From Micrococcales bacterium (lineage in GTDB: Bacteria > Actinomycetota > Actinomycetes > Actinomycetales > CAWJMD01): 48,956 nt of DNA. The position numbers were made by a program, and so were the translations under genes. Positions 25,447 to 35,407 of this stretch are shown one piece after another (position 1 is the stretch's first letter; every line of letters begins with the position of its first letter). The notes beneath the pieces were generated by a model. The model was not told the origin of the DNA and made no database searches. It worked only from the letters and a program-made list of their open reading frames with translations. The stretch lies in the NCBI GenBank assembly GCA_002748415.1, contig PDSI01000105.1, positions 1 through 48,956 on the forward strand, written 5' to 3'.

Positions 25447-26987
25447 ACCGGGTGCGCAATCTCACCCATGCCGACGCGGACTGGGCGGGCCTGCGCGCGG
25501 TGGTCACCGGCGTGTCGGTTTCCGGTACCGCCGCCGCCACCGCGTTGCTGCGCCGCGGCGCGCACGTGCACGTCGTCGACGGTTCCGACGCCGAACCGCA
25601 GCAAGCGGCCGCCGGCGCGCTGCGTGAGCAGGGCGCGTCCGTCGTGTTGGGCGAACAAGCGGCCACGCGGTTGCCGGGCCCGCCTCCGGACCTGGTGGTC
25701 ACCTCACCGGGCTGGCGTCCCGACCAGCCGCTGCTCAGCGCGGCGATGGCCGCCGGGGTACCGGTGTGGAGCGAGGTGGAGCTGGCCTGGCGGCTGCGTC
25801 GTATTTGCGAGCCCACCCGGTGGCTGACGTTGACCGGCACCAACGGCAAGACCACCACCGTCGGCATGGTCGAGGCGATCGCCACCGCCGCCGGGTTGCG
25901 CGCGGCCGCGGTCGGCAACGTCGGCACCCCGGTGGTGCAAGCCGTGACCGAAGCCGAGCCCTACGACATCCTCGCCGTGGAGTTGTCCAGCTTCCAGTTG
26001 CACTGGACCCACTCGCTGTCCCCCCTGGCCAGTGCCTGCCTGAACCTGGCCCCGGATCACCTGGACTGGCACGGGTCGATGCAGGCCTACACGCAGGCCA
26101 AGGCCAAGGTCTACCGCGGTACCCAGGCCGCGTGCGTCTACAACGGGGCCGACCCGGCCACGGAGCAGATGGTGCGGGCCGCCGACGTGCTGGACGGGGC
26201 CCGGGCCGTGGGATTCACCCTCGGTGTTCCCGGGCCGTCGATGCTCGGCGTGGTCGACGACGTGCTGGCCGACCGGGCGTTCCTGGCCGAACGCGGCTCC
26301 ACCGCAGTCGAACTGGCGACCGTGGCCGACCTGGCCGGACCAGACGGGTCGCCACCCGCCCCGCACAACCTTGCCAATGCGCTGGCGGCGGCGGCGCTGA
26401 CCCGGGCGGCGGGCATCCCGCCTGCCGCAGTGCGCGAGGGCCTGCGTGGTTTCACCCCCGCCGGGCACCGGCTGGCGGTGGTGGCCCACAACGGCGACGT
26501 GGCCTGGGTCGACGACTCCAAGGCCACCAACGCGCACGCCGCCGATGCGTCGCTGTCGGCCTACCCGTCCGTGGTGTGGGTGGCCGGCGGGCTGGCCAAA
26601 GGTGCCCGGTTCGAGAAGTTGGTGGCCGCCCACGCCCACCGGCTGCGCGGCGTCGTGCTGATCGGGGTGGATCAACGCCCGCTCGCCGAGGCACTGGCCC
26701 GACACGCCCCGGATGTGCCGGTGCTGGCGGTGGCCGGCACCGACACTGGTGCCATGACCCCGCTTCAGCCTGCCCGGACCGTCATGTCGGCGGCCGTGCA
26801 GCGTGCTGCTCGGCTGGCCCGGCCCGGTGACACTGTGCTGTTGGCCCCGGCGTGCGCTTCGATGGATCAGTTCCGCAGCTACGCCCACCGCGGCGAGGAG
26901 TTCGCGGCCGCGGTGCGCGAGCAGATGAACGGACATCGCCCGGGCGGCATCGGTCGGGCCGGGCTTCAGCAGAGCTGGGCGGACTAG
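25443..26987 (+). CDS. murD: UDP-MurNAc-L-alanine:D-glutamate ligase
   Basis: MurD adds D-glutamate to UDP-MurNAc-L-alanine. The 514-residue protein has the N-terminal Rossmann-like domain ([19 protein letters not shown]), the ATP loop [40 protein letters not shown], and the C-terminal [19 protein letters not shown]. The frame stays open far upstream through mraY, but the ATG at 25443 overlaps the mraY stop by ATGA and gives the standard N-terminus, so that start is used. The end [23 protein letters not shown] region is typical (here [15 protein letters not shown]). ftsW starts two bases after the stop. Confidence 0.96.
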   Translation: MNRVRNLTHADADWAGLRAVVTGVSVSGTAAATALLRRGAHVHVVDGSDAEPQQAAAGALREQGASVVLGEQAATRLPGPPPDLVVTSPGWRPDQPLLSAAMAAGVPVWSEVELAWRLRRICEPTRWLTLTGTNGKTTTVGMVEAIATAAGLRAAAVGNVGTPVVQAVTEAEPYDILAVELSSFQLHWTHSLSPLASACLNLAPDHLDWHGSMQAYTQAKAKVYRGTQAACVYNGADPATEQMVRAADVLDGARAVGFTLGVPGPSMLGVVDDVLADRAFLAERGSTAVELATVADLAGPDGSPPAPHNLANALAAAALTRAAGIPPAAVREGLRGFTPAGHRLAVVAHNGDVAWVDDSKATNAHAADASLSAYPSVVWVAGGLAKGARFEKLVAAHAHRLRGVVLIGVDQRPLAEALARHAPDVPVLAVAGTDTGAMTPLQPARTVMSAAVQRAARLARPGDTVLLAPACASMDQFRSYAHRGEEFAAAVREQMNGHRPGGIGRAGLQQSWAD

Positions 26988-26989
26988 CC

Positions 26990-28303
26990 GTGGCCGTCAC
27001 CGAACGGCCGCGCGGGACCGGCCAGACGCGATCCACTGCCCGCCCGGTGCCCGCGCAGCGTTTGCCACTGGTACCGGAGGCGGTGGCCGATTGGGTCGCC
27101 AGCCGTACCACCGCGTTCGGTACGCCCGCCGGGTCCTACTACGTGCTCATCGGCGCCACCCTGGCGCTGACGGTATTCGGACTCGTGATGGTGCTGTCCA
27201 GCTCGTCGGTGAACGCCATGGACGCGAGCGGTTCCCCGTTCTCGGTGTTCGTGCGCCAGGTGCTGTTCGCCCTGGTCGGGCTCCCGCTCATGTGGCTGCT
27301 GTCCCGGGTACCGGTGCGGGTGTTGCGCCGATTCGCCTGGCCGGCGTTGCTGGCCGGACTGGCCACCCAGCTGCTGGTGTTCACCCCGCTGGGGCACGAG
27401 GTCAACGGCAACCTGAACTGGATCAGGATCGGTGGGTTCAACGCTCAGCCCTCCGAGGCGGTCAAGCTGGCGCTGGTGCTGTGGGTGGCCGGTGTACTGG
27501 CCACCAAGGGCCGGCTGGTCCAGCAGTGGCAGCACGCCCTGATGCCGGTCGGCCTGGGTGGTGGCGTTGCGCTGGCGCTGGTGCTGCTCGGCCACGACGT
27601 CGGCACCGCGGCGGTGATCATGCTCGTCCTCGGCGCCATGCTGTTCGTCGCCGGCGCCCCGCTGAGGCTGTTCGTCGTCGGCGGGCTGGGTGCTTTCGCT
27701 GCCGCGGTTCCGCTGGTGTTGTCCAGCGCCAGCCGCAGCAGCCGGGTCACCGCGTGGCTGAGCGGTGAGTGCGAGGACTACGCGGGGGTCTGCTTCCAGG
27801 CCATTCACGGCAAGTATGCCCTGGCCTCCGGCGGGATTACCGGGCTGGGGCTGGGTGCCAGCCGGGAGAAGTGGTCCTACCTGCCGGAGGAGGACAACGA
27901 TTTCATCTTTGCCATCATCGGCGAGGAACTCGGGCTGATCGGCACGTTCCTGTTGCTGGCCTTCTTCGCCGCCATCGCCCTGGCCATGCTGCGTATCATC
28001 CGCCGGCACAACGACCCCTTCGTCAAGATCGCCACGGCCGGCATCCTGGCTTGGATCGTCGGGCAGGCAATCGTCAACATCGCTGTCGTGGTGGGAGTGC
28101 TCCCGGTGCTCGGTATCCCGCTGCCGCTGGTATCCCGTGGCGGGTCGGCACTGGTGGCCTGCTTGGCTGCGCTCGGCGTCGTGCTCGGGTTCGCCCGCCA
28201 GGAACCGGGTGCCGCAGACGTCCTGTCCACCCGGCCCACCATGCTGTCGCGGCTCGCAGTCCTCGGCACCGGCGGGCCACGACGTAGCCGGAGGCGGCCA
28301 TGA
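26990..28303 (+). CDS. ftsW: Septal peptidoglycan glycosyltransferase FtsW
   Basis: FtsW polymerises lipid II into glycan strands at the septum together with FtsI. The 437-residue SEDS protein has about ten membrane helices after a basic cytoplasmic N-terminus of about 45 residues. Visible motifs are NGNLNWIRIGGFNAQPSE, LLGHDVGTAAVIMLVLG (with the catalytic Asp region), YLPEEDNDFIFAIIGEELG and GIPLPLVSRGGSALV. The GTG at 26990 is chosen because it follows the murD stop directly. The stop overlaps the murG ATG. Confidence 0.95.
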   Translation: MAVTERPRGTGQTRSTARPVPAQRLPLVPEAVADWVASRTTAFGTPAGSYYVLIGATLALTVFGLVMVLSSSSVNAMDASGSPFSVFVRQVLFALVGLPLMWLLSRVPVRVLRRFAWPALLAGLATQLLVFTPLGHEVNGNLNWIRIGGFNAQPSEAVKLALVLWVAGVLATKGRLVQQWQHALMPVGLGGGVALALVLLGHDVGTAAVIMLVLGAMLFVAGAPLRLFVVGGLGAFAAAVPLVLSSASRSSRVTAWLSGECEDYAGVCFQAIHGKYALASGGITGLGLGASREKWSYLPEEDNDFIFAIIGEELGLIGTFLLLAFFAAIALAMLRIIRRHNDPFVKIATAGILAWIVGQAIVNIAVVVGVLPVLGIPLPLVSRGGSALVACLAALGVVLGFARQEPGAADVLSTRPTMLSRLAVLGTGGPRRSRRRP

Positions 28304-29424
28304 GCCTGTCCGTCGTACTGGCCGGTGGTGGCTCCGCCGGTCACGTGAGTCCACTCCTGGCCGCAGCCGACGCTCTGGTGCGGGCCGATCCGGATACCCG
28401 GATCACCGTGCTGGGCACCAGCGAAGGACTCGAATCCAGGCTGGTGCCGGCCCGCGGCTACCAGTTGCGCACCATCGCCAAGGTGCCGATGCCGCGCCGC
28501 CTCGGCGCCGACCTGATCCGGTTACCCGGGCGGCTCGCCGGTGCGGTCCGCGCCACCGGTGACGTGCTGGCCGAGGTGCAGGCCGACGTCGTCGCCGGGA
28601 TGGGCGGCTACGTCAGCCCGCCCGCCTACCTGGCCGCCCGGCGGGCCGGGCTGCCGATCGTGGTGCACGAGCAGAACGCGCGCGCCGGCATCGCCAACCG
28701 GCTCGGTGCCCGGCTGACCCGCCACGTCGCCACCGCGTTCGACGGCACCGGGTTGCCGCACGCCACCCGGATCGGGATGCCGCTGCGGCGAGAGATCACC
28801 ACCCTGGACCGGGCTGGGCAGCGGGCCGCCGCCAGAGCCGAGTTGGGACTGGCCGCGGATGCCCCCGTGCTCCTGGTCACCGGTGGGTCGCTGGGGGCAC
28901 AGCACATCAACGAGGCGATGGCCCAGGTGCTGGCAGACATCGTTGCCGATCCGTGGCTGCAGGTGCTGCACATCACCGGCACCGACAAGGCGCAACCGGT
29001 GCGCCAGGCGGTGGCGGCGGCCGGTGCCGCTGACCGGTACCACGTGGTCGAGTACCTGGACCGGATGGAGTTGGCCTACGCCGCAGCGGACTTGGTGTTG
29101 TGCCGGGCCGGGGCCAGCACCGTGTGCGAGTTGGAGGTGGTCGGCCTGCCGGCGGTGTACGTGCCGCTGCCCATCGGTAACGGCGAGCAGCGGTTGAACG
29201 CCCAGGCGCTGGTCGATGCCGGCGGTGGGCTGCTGATCGACGACGCCGACCTGGACGGGGCCCGGGTGCGCACCGAGGTGTTCGGGCTGCTCGGCGACTC
29301 CGACCGGTTGCGGGCCATGTCCGCCGCGGCGGCCGGACACGGCATTGCCGACGCCGACGATCGGCTGGCCCGGATGGTTCTTTCCGCCGTGGCGCAACGC
29401 GATCCGGCTGGTGAGCGTCGATGA
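28300..29424 (+). CDS. murG: UDP-GlcNAc transferase MurG
   Basis: MurG adds GlcNAc to lipid I to give lipid II on the cytoplasmic face of the membrane. The 374-residue GT-B enzyme has the first glycine-rich loop VVLAGGGSAGHVSPLLA, the second conserved region VAGMGGYVSPPAYLAAR, VHEQNARAGIANRL, VTGGSLGAQHINEAM, and the UDP-GlcNAc site VLCRAGASTVCELEVVGLPAVYVPLP. Start and stop overlap ftsW and murC by four bases each. Confidence 0.97.
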   Translation: MSLSVVLAGGGSAGHVSPLLAAADALVRADPDTRITVLGTSEGLESRLVPARGYQLRTIAKVPMPRRLGADLIRLPGRLAGAVRATGDVLAEVQADVVAGMGGYVSPPAYLAARRAGLPIVVHEQNARAGIANRLGARLTRHVATAFDGTGLPHATRIGMPLRREITTLDRAGQRAAARAELGLAADAPVLLVTGGSLGAQHINEAMAQVLADIVADPWLQVLHITGTDKAQPVRQAVAAAGAADRYHVVEYLDRMELAYAAADLVLCRAGASTVCELEVVGLPAVYVPLPIGNGEQRLNAQALVDAGGGLLIDDADLDGARVRTEVFGLLGDSDRLRAMSAAAAGHGIADADDRLARMVLSAVAQRDPAGERR

Positions 29425-30974
29425 CGACATCGTTGCCGTTCCGGGTGGGGCCGAAGGGTTTCGACCTGTCCGGTCCGTTGCCCCGGCTGGCAGAACTGGG
29501 CCACGTGCATTTCCTGGGCATCGGCGGCATCGGCATGTCCGGTATCGCGCGCATCATGCTGCAGCGTGGTGTCGAGGTCAGCGGCAGCGACGCCGCAGCG
29601 GTACCGGCACTGGAGGAGCTGGCGGCCTGGGGAGCCCGGGTCGGGGTGGGGTTCGACCCGGGGCGGCTATCCGGGGTGGACACCGTGGTCTGTTCGTCCG
29701 CGGTGCGCCCGGGCAACCCGGAACTGCGGGCCGCCCGCGACGCCGGACTGCGAGTCCTGCACCGCTCGCAGGCGCTGGCCGTGCTCATGGCGAACCGGCG
29801 CGCAGTGGCGGTCACCGGCACCAATGGCAAGACCACCACCACGGCGATGCTGACCGAGGTATTGCGGCACGCCGGCATGGACCCGTCGTTCGCCATCGGC
29901 GGGCAGCTGATCTCGGCGAACACCAACGGTTGGAACGGTTCTGGGGACACTTTCGTCGCCGAGGCGGACGAATCCGATGCATCGTTCCTGGTGTACCGCC
30001 CGCAGCTGGCGATTCTCACCAACGCGCAGGCCGACCATCTGGATCACTACGGAACCTCAGCCGGTGTCGCGGCCGCATTCGCCGCATTCGTCGACTCCTT
30101 GGGTGCGCAGGGTGTCCTGGTCGGCTGTCTGGACGACCCCGGTGCCGCGCGCTTGGTCCGGGACCGGGCGGCGGCCGGACTCGCGGCCGTGGGGTACGGC
30201 CGGGCCGGCTCCGGCACCGGTTCCTCGCAGCCTTCGGAGTCCTCGGATGCCGACCCGGCTGTCGCCTTTGTGCGGATCGTCGACGAGCAGTTCGATTCCG
30301 GGACGACCGCATTCACCTTGCGAGGCGACTTCGGCGAGCAGCCGGTCACGTTGGCCGTCCCGGGCCGGCACAACGTGGACAACGCCACGGGCGCGTTCTG
30401 CGCTGCCCTGCAGCTGGGGGTGTCTCCGGCGCAGGCCGTGGCCGGCCTGGCGGCGTTCACCGGTACCCGGCGCCGGTTCGAGGTTCGTGGCCGGGCTGGC
30501 GGGGTCAGCGTCGTCGACGACTACGCACACAATCCCCCCAAGGTGGCGGCGGCGGTGGCTACCGCACGGCAGTCCGTCGGCGACGGCGGGCGGGTGGTCG
30601 CGGTATTCCAGCCGCACTTGTACAGCCGCACCCGGGACTTCGCCCACCAGTTCGGGCAGGCACTGAGCGCGGCGGATCTGGTAGCGGTGACCGAGGTGTA
30701 CCCGGCGCGCGAAGACCCGATCCCCGGTGTCAGCGGTCGACTGGTCGCGGACCACGTGGGCGCACCGGTCACCTGGCTGCCGCAGGTGGGCCATGTCCCC
30801 GGCTGGGTGCGCTCGGTGACGCACCCGGGAGACTTGGTGCTGCTCATCGGTGCGGGTGACATCACCGCCCAGGCGCCGTGCATCCTGCAGGCTTTGGGCG
30901 GGCAACCGCAGGCCGGGCAACCGCAGGAGCAGCATCCGCAGCCCGGGCCGGCATCGCAGGGCAGCGGGGGATGA
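29421..30974 (+). CDS. murC: UDP-N-acetylmuramate:L-alanine ligase
   Basis: MurC adds the first residue, L-alanine, to UDP-MurNAc. The 517-residue protein starts with the nucleotide-binding VHFLGIGGIGMSGIARIML, then the ATP loop [31 protein letters not shown] and the C-terminal VVDDYAHNPPKVAAAV and FQPHLYSRTRDF. The final 25 residues are Gln/Pro-rich (QPQAGQPQEQHPQPGP) and unconserved. Start and stop overlap murG and ftsQ by four bases each. Confidence 0.97.
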   Translation: MTTSLPFRVGPKGFDLSGPLPRLAELGHVHFLGIGGIGMSGIARIMLQRGVEVSGSDAAAVPALEELAAWGARVGVGFDPGRLSGVDTVVCSSAVRPGNPELRAARDAGLRVLHRSQALAVLMANRRAVAVTGTNGKTTTTAMLTEVLRHAGMDPSFAIGGQLISANTNGWNGSGDTFVAEADESDASFLVYRPQLAILTNAQADHLDHYGTSAGVAAAFAAFVDSLGAQGVLVGCLDDPGAARLVRDRAAAGLAAVGYGRAGSGTGSSQPSESSDADPAVAFVRIVDEQFDSGTTAFTLRGDFGEQPVTLAVPGRHNVDNATGAFCAALQLGVSPAQAVAGLAAFTGTRRRFEVRGRAGGVSVVDDYAHNPPKVAAAVATARQSVGDGGRVVAVFQPHLYSRTRDFAHQFGQALSAADLVAVTEVYPAREDPIPGVSGRLVADHVGAPVTWLPQVGHVPGWVRSVTHPGDLVLLIGAGDITAQAPCILQALGGQPQAGQPQEQHPQPGPASQGSGG

Positions 30975-31942
30975 GCCGGCCGCCGGTCGTGCCCCGCCGC
31001 CGCTCCTCCGCGGACCGGCGGGCTGACTCCCGGCCGGGCGGATCGCAGCCGGCGGTCACGCCTGCGGACGGTGCGCCCGCTCCCGGGCCGTCCACCCGGG
31101 CGGGTACCCGCAGGCGCACAGCCGAAAGCGGCGCCGGCCGGCGTGCCACGAGTCGGACTGCGGCGAAGACCGCTGGCCGCGGATCGGCGGGCGGGCGGTC
31201 GCGGGGCGGCCGCCGGTCCGCCGGGTCCTCGGCCGGGACGGTCACATCGCTGGCTCGCCGCCGGTCCTGGCTGCGGCTGCCGTCGTGGCGGGCTGTGCTC
31301 GGGACGGTGCTGATGACCGGCCTTGTGGCTTGGTTGGGGTGGCTGATCGGATTCTCCCCGGTGCTGGCCGTCAAGTCGATCACGGTCTACGGCACCGACC
31401 GGCAGAACCCGGCCGCGGTCCAGGACCTGCTCGGCTCGGAACTGGACAAGCCGTTGGCCCGGGTCGACCTCGACCGGATCCGGCAACGGGTACAGACCTT
31501 GCCGGCGGTCAAGACCGCCGATGTGGTGCGCACCCTGCCGAACACGCTGGAGATCAGGGTGGTGGAACGGGTGCCGTTGGCGGCCGTGGAACAGGGCGAC
31601 CGGTTTGCGTTGCTGGATGCGGACGGGGTGCGGCTGGCCGAGGAACCAAAGGCGCCCGCTGAACTGCCGCTGATCACCGCGTCGACACTGGCCGAGGGGC
31701 AGAAACCCGTTGCGGCGGTGCTGGACTCGTTGCAGGAAATGCCGCCGGAGCTGCGTCGTCAAATCGGGCGGGGCGAGGCCGAGACCCAGGACAGCGTCCA
31801 GTTCACCCTGGCTTCCGGCTCCACCGTGGTGTGGGGCAGTAGTGAGGAGTCCGCTCGCAAGGCAGAGGTGCTTGCAGCATTGGTGCAGCGGGAAGCCTCG
31901 GTCTATGACGTGAGTGCCCCGCGTACGCCGGTCACTCGCTGA
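30971..31942 (+). CDS. ftsQ: Divisome protein FtsQ
   Basis: FtsQ (DivIB) is a bitopic divisome scaffold protein. The 323-residue product has a long basic cytoplasmic N-terminus of about 105 residues (PVVPRRRSSADRRADSRPGG and similar). One membrane helix follows (LGTVLMTGLVAWLGWLIGFSPVLAV), then a POTRA domain (VKSITVYGTDRQNPAAVQDLL) and the FtsQ domain (LPNTLEIRVVERVPLAAVEQGDRFALLDADGV). The ATG at 30971 overlaps the murC stop. It ends the tightly packed part of the cluster; a 304-base gap with a promoter separates it from ftsZ. Confidence 0.94.
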   Translation: MSRPPVVPRRRSSADRRADSRPGGSQPAVTPADGAPAPGPSTRAGTRRRTAESGAGRRATSRTAAKTAGRGSAGGRSRGGRRSAGSSAGTVTSLARRRSWLRLPSWRAVLGTVLMTGLVAWLGWLIGFSPVLAVKSITVYGTDRQNPAAVQDLLGSELDKPLARVDLDRIRQRVQTLPAVKTADVVRTLPNTLEIRVVERVPLAAVEQGDRFALLDADGVRLAEEPKAPAELPLITASTLAEGQKPVAAVLDSLQEMPPELRRQIGRGEAETQDSVQFTLASGSTVVWGSSEESARKAEVLAALVQREASVYDVSAPRTPVTR

Positions 31943-32145
31943 AACACCCGGTGGTGTCCGTGCGCCATCGCTGCGGCCTGGGTTGGTGTTTGCGGGCCGG
32001 TGCACGCGCAAGCCGGCAACCGCTGTGTCCCGGGCGCCGGTAGACACCGCAACGACACTCAATGTGGTTTGAGACTACTGTGTGTGCTCGCTGGGACCGA
32101 TCAGGCGACACCGTCCACCACTCGCCCGACACGCCGCGGAATCCG

Positions 32146-32174
32146 TTGCACGCGAATCCCGTGGCGCATAACGT
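32146..32174 (+). promoter_or_regulatory. ftsZ promoter
   Basis: TTGCAC at 32146-32151 and TAACGT at 32169-32174 are separated by 17 bases, a good match to an actinobacterial vegetative promoter. Transcription would start near 32181, about 66 bases before the ftsZ GTG. The 304-base ftsQ-ftsZ gap (31943-32246) holds no gene, so ftsZ probably has its own promoter in addition to read-through. Confidence 0.6.
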
Positions 32175-32201
32175 CCTGATATCGCACATTTGTCATAACT
32201 G

Positions 32202-32222
32202 TAACCCTCTACCTCAGGGTTA
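32202..32222 (+). promoter_or_regulatory. Inverted repeat in the ftsZ leader
   Basis: TAACCCT at 32202-32208 and AGGGTTA at 32216-32222 form a perfect 7-base inverted repeat with a 7-base centre. It lies between the predicted start of transcription and the AGGAGG ribosome binding site at 32234-32239. It could be a protein-binding site or a small leader hairpin limiting ftsZ expression. Confidence 0.5.
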
Positions 32223-32246
32223 ACTCGTACAGCAGGAGGCAACGCC

Positions 32247-33701
32247 GTGGCAGCACCGCAGAACTACCTGGCGGTCATCAAGGTGGTCGGCATTGGCGGC
32301 GGTGGCGTCAATGCGGTCAACCGGATGATCGAGGTCGGGTTGAAAGGCGTCGAGTTCATCGCCGTCAACACCGATGCGCAAGCTCTGCTCATGAGCGACG
32401 CCGACGTCAAGCTCGACGTCGGCCGCGATCTCACCCGCGGGCTGGGCGCTGGCGCCGACCCCGAGGTCGGCAAGAAAGCCGCCGAGGATCACGCCGAAGA
32501 GATCGAGGAGGTCCTCAAGGGCGCCGACATGGTCTTCGTCACCGCAGGCGAGGGCGGCGGCACCGGCACCGGTGGTGCGCCCGTGGTGGCGCGTATCGCC
32601 CGTTCGCTGGGGGCGCTCACCATCGGCGTGGTCACCCGGCCGTTCACGTTCGAGGGGCGGCGCCGGGCCACCCAGGCCGAGTCGGGGATCGACGTGCTGC
32701 GCGAGGAAGTCGACACCCTCATCATCATTCCCAACGACCGGCTGTTGTCGATCAGCGACCGGCAGGTCTCCGTCATGGACGCCTTCAAGGCCGCCGACCA
32801 GGTACTGCTGTCCGGTGTGCAAGGCATCTCCGACCTCATCACCACCCCGGGCCTGGTCAACGTCGACTTCGCAGACGTGAAGTCGGTCATGCAAGGCGCC
32901 GGGTCGGCGCTGATGGGCATCGGCTCCGCCCGCGGCGAGGACCGCTCCGTGCAGGCCGCCGAGATGGCCATCTCCTCGCCGCTGCTGGAGGCCAGCATCG
33001 ACGGCGCTCACGGCGTCCTGCTCAGCTTCCAGGGCGGTTCCGACTTGGGCCTGTTCGAGATCAACGAGGCCGCACGGCTGGTACAGGAAGCCGCCCACCC
33101 GGAGGCCAACATCATCTTCGGCACCGTGATCGACGACTCGCTCGGCGACGAGGTACGGGTCACCGTCATCGCCGCTGGTTTCGACGGTGGTACCCCACAG
33201 AAGCGCCGTGACGAGCGCGCCATCGGCACCGTCACCGGGCGTGGGGACCGCTCGCAAACCGAGCGCGCGCAGCCGGAGCCCGTCCACGCCGAGCCTGCCC
33301 ACGCCACCCAGTCCAGTCGCAGCTTCGACGAGCAGACCTTCGAACCCAGCCGCGAGCCGGTCGTACCGCGTGCGCAGGCCGGATACCCGATGGACGGCGC
33401 CGCAGCGGCGCACTTCGACGCGGACCCGGTGCCCGGCCCGGCCGACACCGGTCAGCCCGGCGCCGACCAGCCCGAGTTCGGCTCCGAGGACGCCGCGCCG
33501 GTCATTCCACAGGCCGGTGTCGACCGGCTGGCCGAACACGGCACCCGCATCGACCTGCGCGAACCACAACCCGAGCAGATTGACGTGCGCCGGTCGGTCC
33601 CGGTAACGGTCCCGCAGGTCGTCGACGAGGAACCGCGCCGCGGTCCCCGGTCGATCTCGGTGGACGACGACGACCTGGACGTGCCCGACTTCCTCAAGTG
33701 A
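32247..33701 (+). CDS. ftsZ: Cell division protein FtsZ
   Basis: FtsZ is the tubulin-like GTPase that forms the Z-ring at midcell. The 484-residue protein has [15 protein letters not shown] at the start, the tubulin signature [13 protein letters not shown] (about 103-115), the T7 synergy loop region [12 protein letters not shown], and the C-terminal peptide [10 protein letters not shown] that binds SepF. Between the core (ending near residue 320) and that peptide is a disordered linker of about 150 residues, rich in Pro, Glu and Gln. The GTG start at 32247 follows AGGAGG by seven bases. The stop overlaps the pgeF GTG. Confidence 0.98.
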   Translation: MAAPQNYLAVIKVVGIGGGGVNAVNRMIEVGLKGVEFIAVNTDAQALLMSDADVKLDVGRDLTRGLGAGADPEVGKKAAEDHAEEIEEVLKGADMVFVTAGEGGGTGTGGAPVVARIARSLGALTIGVVTRPFTFEGRRRATQAESGIDVLREEVDTLIIIPNDRLLSISDRQVSVMDAFKAADQVLLSGVQGISDLITTPGLVNVDFADVKSVMQGAGSALMGIGSARGEDRSVQAAEMAISSPLLEASIDGAHGVLLSFQGGSDLGLFEINEAARLVQEAAHPEANIIFGTVIDDSLGDEVRVTVIAAGFDGGTPQKRRDERAIGTVTGRGDRSQTERAQPEPVHAEPAHATQSSRSFDEQTFEPSREPVVPRAQAGYPMDGAAAAHFDADPVPGPADTGQPGADQPEFGSEDAAPVIPQAGVDRLAEHGTRIDLREPQPEQIDVRRSVPVTVPQVVDEEPRRGPRSISVDDDDLDVPDFLK

Positions 33702-34456
33702 GCACGACCAGCCGGTCCCACCCGTGGCTGGTCGAACACCGGGTGGGCCGGCGTACCGTGCTCGCGCTGACCAGCCGCGGCAACGACGTCGCCGACCCGC
33801 TCGGCACCTTCAACCTGGCCACCCACGTGGCCGACGACGAGGGCGCCGTGCGGCAGCGGCGCGCCGAGGCCGCCACCGTCCTCGGGATCGCGCCGGACCA
33901 CCTGCTGTTCCTGGACCAGGTGCACGGCAATACCGTCGTGCAGGCCACCGACCCCTGGGACAGCCCACCGCAGGCCGACGCGGCGGTCACCGCCACCCCA
34001 GGTATCCACCTGGCCGTGCTGGTGGCGGACTGCGTCCCGGTGCTGCTGGCCGACGATGAACACGGCATCGCCGGGGTCGCCCATGCCGGACGCCGCGGGG
34101 TGGAATCCGGTGTGGTGACCGCCTGCGTGGCCGCCATGCGGGATCTGGGCGCCCGGCAACTGCACGCCCTGATCGGGCCCGGCATCTGCGGGTCCTGCTA
34201 CGAGGTCCCCGGCCAGGTGCGCGCCGATGTGACACGGCAGGTCCCGGCCACCTTCGCGCGCACCCGCGCCGGCACGCCATCTCTGGACCTGCCCGCGGGG
34301 GTGCGGACTCAATTGGCTGATCTCGGCGTCGCGGCTCAGCACATCGGTACCTGCACCATGGAGGACCCACAGTGGTACTCCCACCGTCGCCAGCACGGCC
34401 GCGCCGGCCGGTTCGCCGGGATCGCCGGGGTGCTTGCCCGGGATCGCCGGGCATGA
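33698..34456 (+). CDS. pgeF: Purine nucleoside phosphorylase / polyphenol oxidase family protein (YfiH/PgeF)
   Basis: The 252-residue product belongs to the YfiH/LACC1 family, members of which act on purine nucleosides or edit peptidoglycan precursors. Conserved metal-site segments are [36 protein letters not shown] and [13 protein letters not shown]. The GTG start at 33698 overlaps the ftsZ stop, and the end overlaps yggS by ATGA. The same gene follows ftsZ in most actinobacteria. The editing role in E. coli (removing wrong MurC products) would suit the location, but which activity applies here is unknown. Confidence 0.93.
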   Translation: MSTTSRSHPWLVEHRVGRRTVLALTSRGNDVADPLGTFNLATHVADDEGAVRQRRAEAATVLGIAPDHLLFLDQVHGNTVVQATDPWDSPPQADAAVTATPGIHLAVLVADCVPVLLADDEHGIAGVAHAGRRGVESGVVTACVAAMRDLGARQLHALIGPGICGSCYEVPGQVRADVTRQVPATFARTRAGTPSLDLPAGVRTQLADLGVAAQHIGTCTMEDPQWYSHRRQHGRAGRFAGIAGVLARDRRA

Positions 34457-35346
34457 CCGGCCCCGCCCGGCAGGGTGCGCGCACCCGAGATCGGCACATC
34501 CGAGATCAGCACATCCAGGATCAGCGCAGCGGGGATCCACGCACCGAAGAACTGTCCGCGAACCTGCGAACCGTGCACGAGCGGATCGAGGCGGCGTGCG
34601 ATGCAGGTGGGCGAGATCCGGCCGCAATCACCCTCGTCGTGGTCACCAAGACCTTCCCGGCGGCCGACGTACTGCGGTTGCGGTCGCTGGGGGTGGCCGA
34701 CATCGGGGAGAACCGTGATCAGGAGGCGGCAGCCAAGCGAGCCGAGGTGCAGCGGGCTGGTGTGTGCCGCGCCGGGAGCCACCCGGCCGTCGACCCTCCG
34801 GCTATCGACCAGCCTCTTCTTGGCGCGCCGCCGGTGGGCCGTGGCCAGGAGGCCGAATCGCAGGACGGCCCGGCGTTGCGCTGGCACGCCATCGGGCACA
34901 TCCAGCGTAACAAAGCCAAATCGGTCGTCCGGTGGGCGGATGTGGTGCACACCGTGGACTCGATCCGGCTGGCGGACGCGCTCACCAAGGCGGTCGCCGC
35001 AGCGGCGCGAGCCGATCCGCTGCGTTGCCTGATCCAGGTCTCGCTCGACGGTGACCCGGCGCGCGGCGGCATCCCGGCCGGCCAGATGCTGCAGCTGGCC
35101 GACCACCTGGCCGACTGCCCGGGCCTGCAGTTGGGCGGGGTGATGGCCGTGGCACCACGAGGGGCCGACCCGGATCGTGCGTTCGCAGCGCTGGCTCGGC
35201 AATCGGCCCGTTTGCAGGAGTCTCACCGAGCTGCGACGGACATCTCAGCCGGAATGAGTGGCGACCTCGATGCTGCGGTGCGTCACGGGTCCACCTGCCT
35301 GCGTGTCGGTGGGGCAATCCTCGGAAACCGGCCGCTCAACCCGTAG
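34453..35346 (+). CDS. yggS: PLP-binding protein YggS/PROSC family
   Basis: The protein binds pyridoxal phosphate and maintains its balance; no catalytic reaction is established for the family. K66 in [10 protein letters not shown] is the PLP lysine. [37 protein letters not shown] and [11 protein letters not shown] are family segments, and [16 protein letters not shown] ends the barrel. The 297-residue protein is longer than usual: 30 extra N-terminal residues contain a 5-residue repeat, and about 40 residues are inserted between [11 protein letters not shown] and the WHAIGH strand. The ATG at 34453 overlaps the pgeF stop; a later start would remove the repeat region. Confidence 0.92.
   Translation: MTGPARQGARTRDRHIRDQHIQDQRSGDPRTEELSANLRTVHERIEAACDAGGRDPAAITLVVVTKTFPAADVLRLRSLGVADIGENRDQEAAAKRAEVQRAGVCRAGSHPAVDPPAIDQPLLGAPPVGRGQEAESQDGPALRWHAIGHIQRNKAKSVVRWADVVHTVDSIRLADALTKAVAAAARADPLRCLIQVSLDGDPARGGIPAGQMLQLADHLADCPGLQLGGVMAVAPRGADPDRAFAALARQSARLQESHRAATDISAGMSGDLDAAVRHGSTCLRVGGAILGNRPLNP
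34486..34545 (+). repeat. 15-bp tandem repeat at the yggS 5' end
   Basis: Four in-frame 15-base units begin at 34486, 34501, 34516 and 34531. The first two differ at one base (CGAGATCGGCACATC and CGAGATCAGCACATC) and the later ones are degenerate. They encode a 5-residue repeat ([20 protein letters not shown]) outside the conserved barrel. Confidence 0.8.
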
Positions 35347-35407
35347 ATTGACTGGCGTCAGCGGGTGTCAGGCGACCCCGGTTTCGACAGCGGCTAAGGA
35401 GCAGGTC

